Assembly (NCBI GenBank): GCA_963787135.1
Contig: CAWBBW010000006.1
Span: 1 to 64,000, forward strand
DNA: 64,000 nt
From: Roseiarcus sp963787135
GTDB taxonomy: Bacteria > Pseudomonadota > Alphaproteobacteria > Rhizobiales > Beijerinckiaceae
Direction: 5' to 3'
Part shown: piece by piece, positions 38,381 to 46,254 of the stretch
How positions within the stretch are numbered: the stretch's first letter is position 1
How the letters are laid out: each line of letters starts with the position of its first letter
Translations under genes and position numbers: made by a program
Notes under the pieces: generated by a model
Database searches by the model: none
What the model was told of the DNA's origin: nothing
The model's input: only the letters and a program-made list of their open reading frames with translations

Positions 38381-38647
38381 ATGACGTCCGCCGCCCAATT
38401 TGACGCAGACACTCAGGTATATAACAATTCGGCCTTTAGCCAACCCCTCCAGGACGGCCAAGACCTCCAGGAAGGCGACATTGTGCGTTTCGGGGATAAT
38501 CCTGACGACTGCAGGATAATCGGGACCTGGAGCGACTGGCTTTGGCTCCATTCTCTCCACCCCCGCGATTTCGCGCCGTTCACGGCCCGTGCGGGCGCCT
38601 GCAAACTCGTGACGCGCGCCCAGCCGCGGAGCTGGCCGTGTCGGTGA
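38381..38647 (+). CDS. small hypothetical protein
   Basis: 88 residues, acidic in the first half (DGQDLQEGDIVRFGDNPDD). The ATG follows a good ribosome site (aggaagagg). LQEGDIVRFGDNPDDCRIIG could be a small beta fold, but no family is recognised. No membrane segment. It stands at the left edge of the accessory island. Confidence 0.4.
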   Translation: MTSAAQFDADTQVYNNSAFSQPLQDGQDLQEGDIVRFGDNPDDCRIIGTWSDWLWLHSLHPRDFAPFTARAGACKLVTRAQPRSWPCR

Positions 38648-38896
38648 GAGAGCGCGTGAAGACGCATGATGCAACGCGCAGCGCCCGAAGCGCGACAGCC
38701 TGAAGGTCCTCTCCGGCGAAGATACGTCAACCGAAGATGCGTATCTGAATGATGGCGGCCACGATTTGCTACCGGGCCGAGCCGCCGATAGTGTCTCGGT
38801 TTCGCAAACTGAACTTTTTGCTTGGCGGCAACATTTGAACTGCGGTAAAGGATCACTTGCCGCTCGCCTTTTCGGGAGCGGGCCGAGGGCGACGCC

Positions 38897-39175
38897 ATGA
38901 CGCTGTACGTTTTGACCTACGACGTTCGCGCAACAAACCACGATTACACGCGCCTGTATGCCCTTCTGAACTCATGGAAAGCGGCTCATTTGCAGGATTT
39001 GGTATGGCTCGCTGATATGACAGGAGCAGCGGCTGCCGTGCGGAATGCAATGAGAACACACATGCACCCCGACGACACTGTATGCATCATTCAGCTTCCT
39101 GCAGCTGGGGCGAACTGGGCGACGATCCATGCGCGCCCTGAAGGGACAGCTTGGCTGAAGGCGCGCTTTCCTTGA
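38897..39175 (+). CDS. Cas2/SinR-like small ferredoxin-fold protein
   Basis: 92 residues. The opening TLYVLTYDVRATNHDYTRLY matches the first strand of Cas2/VapD-type folds, with Asp at residue 9; LQDLVWLADM and DDTVCIIQL fit the next strands. Stand-alone members are often called SinR-like and occur without CRISPR. No repeats, cas1 or toxin partner are nearby. The stop codon lies at the terminal inverted repeat of an insertion sequence, so the last residues may be changed from the original. Whether it cuts nucleic acid is unknown. Confidence 0.6.
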   Translation: MTLYVLTYDVRATNHDYTRLYALLNSWKAAHLQDLVWLADMTGAAAAVRNAMRTHMHPDDTVCIIQLPAAGANWATIHARPEGTAWLKARFP

Positions 39176-40095
39176 GCCAAAAACTGTCAGATAGCCGAAA
39201 GGCACGTTCAACAATTCGGCTACCTGGCAAACAATCCAAACACGTAAACGCCTAACCATGGACAAAACTCTCCTGTTTCGTGTAGCTGTTGCTTCACAAC
39301 GGAGAGCCATTCGTCATTTTATCGGAACGGGATTAGCGGTCCCGCCGACAGGGCTTATTACAACGCCGTCGCGCGAACGTCTAGCTATTGGACTTTTTAT
39401 TCTCCTTTTTCCTCGCATCGCGCGCGTCAAGCAGCGCAACAATGTCCTCAATCTCCCACAGCCTATTGGTGACGCCAGCGGCCATTGCGGGCGTCGTCTT
39501 TAAGGTTTTGTGGATGCGGACGAAATTGTAATAGAGGAAATAGAGCGCCAGCGAGTGAGCGTGGTTTTCGATCTTCTTGGAAAAGGCATTCGTCGGTCGC
39601 GTGAAGCGACGCATTCCCTCGCGCATATTCAGGTTTTGGCGCTCGACGTAGGACGTGCTGATGTGATCCTCATCGGGGCGACCCTCCACCGCATTCTTGT
39701 TCGCGCCTAAGCAAATTGCGGGGCTATACCGCCTCTCAGGCGTCACCGGACCATCTGCGCGGTACACCTTCACGAGTTGCGCGTAGTCGACGTCGATACC
39801 GAAAACCTGAGCGACCGCGGGCGGATAGCTACCGAGGCCATCCGTCGTCAACTGAATGCGGCTCTTGGTGTGGGCCTGAACGTCCTCAAGCAGCCAAATG
39901 GCGTCATAATAGGTCCGATCGCCGACATGCCATGACACCATGAGCTTGCTTTCGGCGTCCATTGTGTTGATCGACACGTCCGCAATGCGCGAAATCGAGC
40001 GGAGCGACGCGCCTTCCACAAGCATGTGAATGATCTTCGCGCGTGCTTTCGTGTCGAGCTTGTTCACGGCTCGACTATCTGACATTTTTGCTTAG
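39175..40095 (-). mobile_element. decayed IS1-like insertion sequence with terminal inverted repeats
   Basis: The ends match as imperfect inverted repeats: agccaaaaactgtcagatag at about 39176-39195, and on the other strand aagcaaaaatgtcagatag at about 40075-40094. The element is about 920 bp and encloses the transposase remnant. No target-site duplication is evident. Confidence 0.65.
39381..40085 (-). pseudogene. IS1-like DDE transposase with internal deletion
   Basis: 234 residues. The N-terminal helix-turn-helix (LVEGASLRSISRIADVSINT) jumps directly to DAESKLMVSWHVGDR, which in full-length relatives is preceded by about 50 residues with a CDEIW-type segment carrying the first catalytic aspartate. 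The remainder (DGLGSYPPAV, STSYVERQNLNMREGMRRF, YYNFVRIHKTLKTTPAMAAG) is intact. The deletion is in frame at about residue 42, so the protein may be made but should lack transposase activity. Confidence 0.7.
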
Positions 40096-40263
40096 CGTCA
40101 AGAATAAATGCCATATAATTTTTGCGGGCTCGAATCTCCTTTGTTAGAGGCAGTTTAGTTGACAATCTCGGATTATTGATTATATGTCAATTCGCGATGA
40201 AATCAATAGGCACATAGGCAGTAAGCTGCTCCATTTGCCTTCTCTGGTTCCAAGCGACCGCTC

Positions 40264-40621
40264 GTGCGCGAGTTGTTTGTCTCGGCTGAGATCTTGGAGA
40301 TAGCTGAGGAACCTTTCCCAGAACATAGGGATGGAGACCGCCATGCTTTATTCCGTGGCTATCTTGACGCATTCACCAGTGGCGAGGAAATCGGCGTCTC
40401 GGAGAAGCCGTTCAATAAACGATCCGACACATTCCTGGCTAGGGTTCACCCGACGCAACTCGAAGTATGGGACATAAGGGCGATTGAGCCAAGTCCTGGG
40501 ATTCTGTGGCTTTGGATGTTTTGGCGACCGTGACCTATTCATCGTATTGACATACGAATATCGAGAAAATCTCGATGCAACAGCGAATGGCTTTGCAATC
40601 GAAGCTAGAAGATGCCGTTAG
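40264..40621 (+). CDS. conserved toxin-like protein upstream of an XRE regulator (one-base frameshift)
   Basis: The first part, EEPFPEHRDGDRHALFRGYL then ARVHPTQLEVWDIRAI, continues after removal of one T near 40498 as GIRGFGCFGDRDLFIVLTYE and ends ENLDATANGFAIEARRC-R. About 118 residues. Proteins with this opening and a WDIR core are found directly ahead of XRE-type regulators in alphaproteobacteria; a toxin role is inferred from that arrangement and size only. The GTG at 40264 is the first start in frame. Base composition is clearly AT-richer than the flanking chromosome. Confidence 0.5.
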
Positions 40622-40652
40622 GTTTGGGATTTTCTATTCTCTAGCGTACCAT

Positions 40653-41131
40653 ATGGGGGGAGCGTAGTGATTACTCACAAACTTCTACCTTAGTTGAACT
40701 GACCGGTGATGATCGTATCCCGGCTGGGCATTTGGCGTATTTTACAGCCCGTAATCGTCGCAAGATTTATTCGGCAGTAATAAAGGCATTCAAAGATAGT
40801 GGGCTGAACTTAAATCCAGCTTGCCAAGCGCCTCGGAAAACGCCCTGACGTGATTTGCCGTTGGCTTTCTGGGCCCGGTAATTGGGAAATAGATACTGTG
40901 AGTATTTTGCTTTTCGGCATCTCAGGGGGGGAGTTAGGGTATCGTGTTGTTCACCCCCTACGCCAATCGCCGAGGAACTATAAAACGCCAGAATGGCTCA
41001 ATAGGTCCTCCTCAGCAAACAATGATACGAGCTCGGTTGTCACCCTAAATATCAACGGTCCGGTCGCCTCCTCGATTAAAAGCGGAACCGATACCTCCAA
41101 CGCAAAATATTCGGTTATGGAAGATGCCTGA
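40653..41131 (+). CDS. XRE-family antitoxin-like regulator (frameshifted)
   Basis: About 158 residues after correction. A leading segment (GHLAYFTARNRRKIYSAVIK) is followed by a helix-turn-helix, LIQLAKRLGKRPDVICRWL, and the typical continuation SGPGNWEIDTVSILLFGISG; the tail is Ser/Asn-rich. Two single-base insertions are inferred: one in a run of six G at 40655-40660 just after the proposed ATG (40653), and one A near 40814. The HTH type and its position 31 bp after the toxin-like gene suggest an antitoxin that represses its own operon. Confidence 0.5.
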
Positions 41132-41162
41132 TGAGGCTCTGGCGTCGAGGCTTTTCTTTGAC

Positions 41163-42162
41163 TTAGGGAGGTCTATAGGTAGTGGGTCTGGCGAAGGACT
41201 GCTTTGTGGGGCGCGCGGCGGCTGATGATGTCGCGATAGGTTTCTGGCTGCGGTCCGCGGCGAGCCCGAGCACCGTTTCGAACGAGACGTGCTGGTGAAA
41301 GCGGCGGTTGTAGCGAAAGACGAACTCATTGAGATAGGCGTCGACATGCTTGCGCCGTAGGCCGTGATATGTGCCCAGCGCTCAGCGCTTCAGCAACGAG
41401 AAGGCGCGGTGGCTCCAGGGCAGGACGACGTTGGCCGCTATGTTCCCGACAACGCGCGGATCGTGCCGGTAGTCGCCGAGAGGCTCGGATAGGCGGCGTG
41501 GCCGTCGGTGATCAGCGTCGCGCTAAGCTTCACATTGGCGCGCACGAACGCCTCGATCGATTTGGCCGAGTTGTCGGCGATCACGGCCAAGCGCAGCCGG
41601 CCCGAACGGGTGTCAGTTACTTCGCGCTCTTGCGCCTCGGCTTCGGCCTTCCGGCGCCGCGGTCGATCACCTCGACGGCGCCGACGACCAGGATTTTGCC
41701 GGCGGAGCCGGGCTCGAAGGACGCGTCGCCGGCGCGGAAGGGAATCTCCGTCTGATCCACCTCGACGACGCCTTCGAGAAGATCGCGGTCGGGATCGACC
41801 ATAGAGCGCCGAAGCTTCTGCGCCAGCAGCCAGGCCGTCTTGTAGGTGACGCCGAGTTGGTCCTCCAATTGTCGCGCCGACATGCCGTTGGAATGCGTCG
41901 CCATTAGATGCGCCGCCCAGAACCACGTCGTCAGAGGCAATTTCGACCGATGCATCGCCGTGCCGGCGGTGAGCGAGGTCTGCCGTCCGCAATCGGGGCA
42001 TTCCAGCAGGCGCGGACGGCTCTTCAAGGCCACAGCGCGGCCCCCGCCGCAGGCGGGACAAACAAACTCGTCCCGCCAGCGTCGCGCAGACAGAAACGCA
42101 TCGCAGCGCGCCTCGTCAGGAAATTCTCGCTGGAACTCCGCCAGCGTGCGCCCGCGTCCCAC
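41163..42162 (-). pseudogene. IS1595-family (ISXO2-like) transposase, broken
   Basis: The N-terminus has LAEFQREFPDEARCDAFLSA and a zinc-ribbon, CPACGGG...CPDCGRQTS. The DDE part (GVVEVDQTEIPF, VIADNSAKSIEAF, ITDGHAAYPSL) follows in a second frame, and the C-terminus (EPLGDYRHDPRVVGN, NEFVFRYNRRFHQHVSFETV) in a third, with a TGA stop at an expected Trp codon after AFSLLKR. Two frame changes plus the stop make it inactive. One of the shifts looks like a loss of a base, unlike other breaks in the window. Confidence 0.75.
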
Positions 42163-42216
42163 CGCTTCGCGCTCCGAACCGGCGCGGCTTCAAGCGCGCC
42201 CAGCTTCAGACACTAC
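41179..42216 (-). mobile_element. IS1595-like element, approximate ends
   Basis: Ends are suggested by gtagtgggtctgg at 41179 and its rough inverse cagacactac ending at 42216 (gtagtgtctg on the other strand). The match is weak beyond 6-10 bases, so the boundaries are provisional. The element interrupts the 5' side of the DUF6941-like gene. Confidence 0.45.
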
Positions 42217-42259
42217 ATCTGCGGAACCTATTAACGGGATAAGCCTCCTGGCGTCGGCC

Positions 42260-42661
42260 GTGGTCGTCTGTGACGATATTCGCCAAGAGACAAATGGCAA
42301 GCAGATACTTATAGGCGTCTACGCAAACGATATACGTGTCCCAGCAATGCCATTCTCTATTCCGCTTTCGGTGTGGATCGAGTACCCCACAAACAAGATT
42401 GGAGCGGATACTGTCTATGTTAAATTAAGTTACACTACAGGGTTTTCCGCGTCAGTAAAGGTCGAAATACAAGTTAACGAGATCGGCACAATGGGGCTGG
42501 CGATGCCGCCTTTATTAGTTTCTGGAGCGACGGATGGGGAACTAGTAGTCGAGGCCTCCCGTGACGGAACAGCATGGGAGGAGATCAAGCGGAAGGCCAT
42601 ACGAAGAGGGCCAATTCCCGTAGTTTCTTCAATCGCTGCCGCCTCTTCTCCACCGGCTTGA
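42260..42661 (+). CDS. DUF6941-like protein, 5' end altered by IS
   Basis: VVVCDDIRQETNGKQILIGV, then YANDIRVPAMPFSIPLSVWI and a beta-rich remainder, follow the pattern of the DUF6941 family of unknown function (a 'CDD(V/I)R...GK...(I/M)GVY..DI.VP' opening). No ATG precedes the conserved start; the family motif begins only about 45 bp after the end of the IS1595-like element, so the insertion has probably removed the native start. A GTG at 42260 is a possible start. The 3' end overlaps the convergent gene at 42629 by 33 bp. Codon use is AT-richer than in the chromosomal genes. Confidence 0.5.
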   Translation: MVVCDDIRQETNGKQILIGVYANDIRVPAMPFSIPLSVWIEYPTNKIGADTVYVKLSYTTGFSASVKVEIQVNEIGTMGLAMPPLLVSGATDGELVVEASRDGTAWEEIKRKAIRRGPIPVVSSIAAASSPPA

Positions 42662-42871
42662 TGCGGCTCGTTTCGCTATCTCCGCTCTGCGCTCAGGCGT
42701 CATGTTCTTGGCCCGCGCCACCCCGCCTTTCTTTCCAAGCGCCTTCGCAGCGGGGTCCTTGCCGTCATCCGGGGGCGTGTCGTCAGCTTCACCTGTCGCT
42801 ATCTTCGCGATCAAAACCGCCCGCGCGTTCACGTCGGCGGGGCGCTTCTCGCCTTTAGGTCCGGTTGGCAT
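42629..42871 (-). CDS. small basic protein of unknown function
   Basis: 80 residues: an acidic Asp/Pro-rich middle (ADDTPPDDGKDPAAKALG), then KKGGVARAKNMTPERRAEIA and KRAASSRWRR. The KKGG-A-AR-x-MTPERR-x-EIA-x-AA-x-RW pattern recurs in many small bacterial proteins thought to bind nucleic acid; the function is unproven. It sits 2 bp after the next gene (42874-43068) on the same strand, so they are probably co-transcribed. Confidence 0.6.
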   Translation of the reverse strand: MPTGPKGEKRPADVNARAVLIAKIATGEADDTPPDDGKDPAAKALGKKGGVARAKNMTPERRAEIAKRAASSRWRRGGSD

Positions 42872-42873
42872 TC

Positions 42874-43068
42874 CTAATGCCCCGCCTGCTCTTTTATAGC
42901 TTTTTCAAGACTTACGGTGAACTCCTTGGCCTTTCCAGTCGCTTCCGCTTCCAGCGCCGCGAGCATCTTATGATACTCCTTGACGCATCCCTCCGCAGAA
43001 TGACTGCTCTCCTTCGTGAGTTTCGCGACTGTTAGGATAGCGGCAATGATTTTGTCTGTATCTGTCAT
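42874..43068 (-). CDS. small helical hypothetical protein
   Basis: 64 residues (TDTDKIIAAILTVAKLTKES, then YHKMLAALEAEATGKAKEFT), predicted alpha-helical, without signal peptide. The frame extends to 43146, but the start at MTDTDK (complement of 43066-43068) fits the usual size. It is first in a two-gene unit with 42629-42871. Not recognised. Confidence 0.5.
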   Translation of the reverse strand: MTDTDKIIAAILTVAKLTKESSHSAEGCVKEYHKMLAALEAEATGKAKEFTVSLEKAIKEQAGH

Positions 43069-43299
43069 CGAGAGCCTCATGCTTTGTGCCAAGCATAGCA
43101 CGGGACATGGGCAGCGAGCGAGGCGCGTCAAGCCCTCAAAATTCAAACTGAGACACTACCGAGCCGCCTTTTCGCGGATAGCTCCCGGCCTCATCGAGTG
43201 GTCTCAGCGCACCGCCCCACTTGCGGGACGCGGTATTTTCTTGCGATAATTAGAAAATTGTGCTACGTTTGTTCCTCCCGCGTTTCAGGAGAAAACCCA

Positions 43300-43782
43300 G
43301 TGTCCAATTCCTCCGAAGCCTCTGCCCCCGCCCCGCGACGAAGCCGGTCGATCAGGGCGAGGCGGGCGGCGCGGCTCAAAAAGATCAATCGCGAAAGGCG
43401 AATCGTCGCGATGCTGAACGGGGGCATTTCGGTGGCGGAGATGGCCTCGCGCGAGCGCCTGACGCTGAAACGGATGCGAAGGTTGGTCGAAGAGATCCTC
43501 GCCCGGCGCATGCCGCAGCCGCCGGCGGAATTCCTCGCCGTGCAGGTCAGCCGATTGAATGAGGCGCTGCTCGTCTCCTACGGCGCGATGTCGGGCGCCA
43601 ATCTCCAGGCGGTCGACCGGGTCGTCAAAATCGTCCGGGAGCTCGACCGCTACCACGGTTTCGCCGCGTCGGGGCTCGCCCCGCGCCTCGAGGCCCAGCG
43701 CCTCGCCGCGCGGGCGCAAATACCTCTTGCGCTGGAAGCGCCGTCGGCCGACAGGCGCGGAAATGGCGCCGCAAGCGATTGA
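43300..43782 (+). CDS. HTH/terminase-small-subunit-like protein
   Basis: 160 residues. A basic N-terminus (RRSRSIRARRAARLKKINRE) and a helix-turn-helix-like stretch (MLNGGISVAEMASRERLTLK) precede EFLAVQVSRLNEALLVSYGA and NLQAVDRVVKIVRELDRYHG. The last part is common in Hyphomicrobiales proteins that resemble phage terminase small subunits. The GTG start at 43300 follows AGGAG (43287-43291). No other phage gene is adjacent, so it is probably a domesticated or stand-alone DNA-binding protein. Confidence 0.55.
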   Translation: MSNSSEASAPAPRRSRSIRARRAARLKKINRERRIVAMLNGGISVAEMASRERLTLKRMRRLVEEILARRMPQPPAEFLAVQVSRLNEALLVSYGAMSGANLQAVDRVVKIVRELDRYHGFAASGLAPRLEAQRLAARAQIPLALEAPSADRRGNGAASD

Positions 43783-43811
43783 AAACCCGAGATTCGCGCC
43801 CGGAAATGGCG

Positions 43812-43853
43812 CCCCTTCTCCCGCCTGCAGTAACCTTCTCCCGCCTGCGGGTC
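43812..43853. repeat. fragment of the paired-palindrome repeat
   Basis: Two direct copies of ccttctcccgcctgc, about 24 bp apart, lie between the HTH protein and opgD. They look like half-copies of the element seen at 13432. Confidence 0.45.
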
Positions 43854-43854
43854 C

Positions 43855-45450
43855 TCAGAACGGATGGTACTGGAACATCCAGGTCTCGGTCACCGTCTCG
43901 CCGCCGGACTTGAGGAAGGCGCGCAATTCGACCGGGTCGGTTCCGTCGACGATGAGGTCGAACTGGGCGCGCCAGTGGCCGGCGACGCTGTCGGGCATCG
44001 CCTCGACGAGCTGGTAGGGCCCGAAGGTTCCGCGTGAGGTCGAAACCACGAGGTCCGGCTTCACGCCAAAGGGCAGGTTCGTCAGCGGGCCGCCCAGCCA
44101 CTCGACCATGAACTTGCGCACGCCCTTGGGGCGCGGCTGGCCGGGCTGGCCGCCGCGCCCCAGGCGGGTCGCAACGGTGATCGCAAGGTCGCTCGGAAAG
44201 GGCGCGTCGGCGACCCAGTAGAGCTTGTAGTTGAGGAAGAGCTCGGCCCCCGCCGGCACCGGCTCGGCCGGCACCCACATCGCCACCACGTTGTCATGGA
44301 TCTCGTCGTCGGTCGGGATCTCGCAAAGCTGGATCGATCCCTTCCCCCAGCCTGCGCCGCCCGGGCCGGGCATCGGCTCGAGCCAGAGGCTCGGGCGACG
44401 GTCGTAATAGACGCCGTCGAGATAGTGGTCGAACACCCGGTCGCGCTGCATGAGGCCGAAGCCTTTCGGATTGTTGTCCGAGAACGCCGAGACCATGATT
44501 CGCGGCGGATTGTTGAGCGGGCGCCAGAGCCGTTCCCCGTTGCCGGACCACATTTCGAGCCCATCGGAATCATGCACCTCGGGGCGCCAGTCGATCGCCT
44601 CCGGCTTCTTGGTCTCGGAATACCAGTACATCGAGGTCAGGGGCGCGATGCCGAAGCGCGAGACCTCAGCGCGGACAAAGAGCGAGGATTCGATGTCCAT
44701 CACGACGTCCTTCCCGCGCGTCATCAGGAAGCGGTAGGCGCCGACGATCGAGGGGCCCTCCATCAGCGCATAGAGGGTGAGCGTTTGGCCGTCGGGCGCG
44801 GAATCGATGTAGAACTGGGTGAAGTCCGGGAATTCCTCGGGCCGGTCGGCGACCGCGACGTCGAGCGCGATGCCGCGAGCGGAGAGGCCGTACTGCCTCA
44901 GTTCGCCGATCGCACGGAAGTAGGCGGCGCCGAGAAAGGCGACCCAGTCGTTCTTGCGCCAGTCGAGCGCGCCGTTGCGCGATTCCTGGATGCGCAGGCC
45001 AGCGAAGCCCGCGCCCCGGGGCAGCTCGTGCGCCGGCGAATTGGCCGGCATGTCGAAATAGTCCTGGTGATAGATGATCTCTCGCGACTGGCCGCCCTCG
45101 ACCACGTGCATGCCGACCGCCTTCTGGAAGAAGAGCCCGAGATGGAAGAACGTGACGGGAAACGGCCCGGGGCCGTTGGCGAACAGCGCATAGGCGTCGC
45201 GATAGCGGATCTTGCCCCATTGCTCGTAGTTGATTCTCTGCAGGACGTCCGGCGAGGGGCGCGGCGGAGGCTGGTAGGGCGCGTGCGCGCGCTCGCGCGC
45301 CTGCGACTTGAAGAGTTCGTAAGAGAACGCGACCGGCGCCTCGAACTGCAGGCCATCGGGCTCGGCGGCAAGAGCTTCGCCGATCGGGCTCATCGCCGCC
45401 GCGGCGGCGACCCCTTTGAGAACCGTCCGGCGATCCACGCTATCCGACAT
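43855..45450 (-). CDS. opgD: periplasmic glucan biosynthesis protein, OpgD/MdoD type
   Basis: 531 residues with a twin-arginine signal (DRRTVLKGVAAAAAMSPIGE...ALAA) as in OpgD; the related OpgG uses a Sec signal. The mature protein carries the OpgG/OpgD fold: YRDAYALFANGPGPFPVTFF, the NPKGFGLMQRDRVFDHYLD motif typical of the family, and a C-terminal immunoglobulin-like domain. It acts in the periplasm on osmoregulated glucan backbones. No opgH is adjacent. It is followed 77 bp downstream (on the plus-strand map, to the right) by trmB on the same strand. Confidence 0.88.
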   Translation of the reverse strand: MSDSVDRRTVLKGVAAAAAMSPIGEALAAEPDGLQFEAPVAFSYELFKSQARERAHAPYQPPPRPSPDVLQRINYEQWGKIRYRDAYALFANGPGPFPVTFFHLGLFFQKAVGMHVVEGGQSREIIYHQDYFDMPANSPAHELPRGAGFAGLRIQESRNGALDWRKNDWVAFLGAAYFRAIGELRQYGLSARGIALDVAVADRPEEFPDFTQFYIDSAPDGQTLTLYALMEGPSIVGAYRFLMTRGKDVVMDIESSLFVRAEVSRFGIAPLTSMYWYSETKKPEAIDWRPEVHDSDGLEMWSGNGERLWRPLNNPPRIMVSAFSDNNPKGFGLMQRDRVFDHYLDGVYYDRRPSLWLEPMPGPGGAGWGKGSIQLCEIPTDDEIHDNVVAMWVPAEPVPAGAELFLNYKLYWVADAPFPSDLAITVATRLGRGGQPGQPRPKGVRKFMVEWLGGPLTNLPFGVKPDLVVSTSRGTFGPYQLVEAMPDSVAGHWRAQFDLIVDGTDPVELRAFLKSGGETVTETWMFQYHPF

Positions 45451-45527
45451 GACTGTCCCTTCGAGGCGGCGCCTTGGCAGCGCGATTCTCCTGACCCGGA
45501 GAACTGCTCACTGGGCCGCGCATTGGC

Positions 45528-46226
45528 TCACAAACGAACAAAGTTGAGGTAAACGGATCCCCGCCCTGCCTTACGGGCCTTTGCTTCATAGCGTGTCGGA
45601 CGCCATTCAGGCCAGGGGGTCCGCCAGTCGTCAGCCCGCGCCGCCGTCCAGCGGAAGAAGGGCGAAGCCAGGAACCGGCGCAGCGTCCAGCCAGCATAGT
45701 CGTCGATGTCGGTGGCGAAGCGAAATTCCCCGCCCGGCCTCAAGGTTCTGGCGAGCGCCTCGACGATCGGGTCCGAGACGACGCGACGCTTATGGTGGCG
45801 CCGCTTCGGCCAGGGGTCGGGATAGAGCATGAAGACGCGCGAAAAGAGCCCTTCGGGCGCGGCCTCGAGCAGAGTCTGGGCGTCGCCGCGCCGGATCCGC
45901 ACGTTCATGAGCTTTTCGCGGTCGATGCCCGACAGCGCAGCCGCGACGCCATTGAGGAAGGGCTCGCAGCCGATAAACCCGACCTCGGGATTGCTCTTCG
46001 CCTGCGCGATCAGGTGCTCGCCCGAGCCGAAGCCGATTTCGAGCCAGAGTTCCCGAGGCGCGAACGAAAAGAGCGAGCCTGAGGCGAGCGCCTCCGGAGC
46101 GATCGTGAGACGCGGCAGCACCTGCTCGAGCAGGCGCTCCTGTCCCGCGCGCAGCGCCTTGCCACGGCTGCGGCCATAGAGCCTGCGGCGCGGAGAGGGC
46201 GAGTCGCTGTCGACGCTCGCCGGCAT
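45528..46226 (-). CDS. trmB: tRNA (guanine-N7-)-methyltransferase
   Basis: 232 residues. Forms m7G46 in tRNA. ELWLEIGFGSGEHLIAQA is the SAM-binding motif I; NVRIRRGDA, FMLYPDPWPKRRHHKRRVV and the C-terminal TRYEAKARKAGRGSVYLNF are TrmB signatures. The start at MPASVDSDS (complement of 46224-46226) keeps the gene clear of the metK stop 28 bp away; the open frame continues into metK but that part is not needed. The metK-trmB order is conserved in this group. Confidence 0.93.
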   Translation of the reverse strand: MPASVDSDSPSPRRRLYGRSRGKALRAGQERLLEQVLPRLTIAPEALASGSLFSFAPRELWLEIGFGSGEHLIAQAKSNPEVGFIGCEPFLNGVAAALSGIDREKLMNVRIRRGDAQTLLEAAPEGLFSRVFMLYPDPWPKRRHHKRRVVSDPIVEALARTLRPGGEFRFATDIDDYAGWTLRRFLASPFFRWTAARADDWRTPWPEWRPTRYEAKARKAGRGSVYLNFVRL

Positions 46227-46254
46227 GCGGTCCCCGGCGTTTCGCGCGTCCGTC

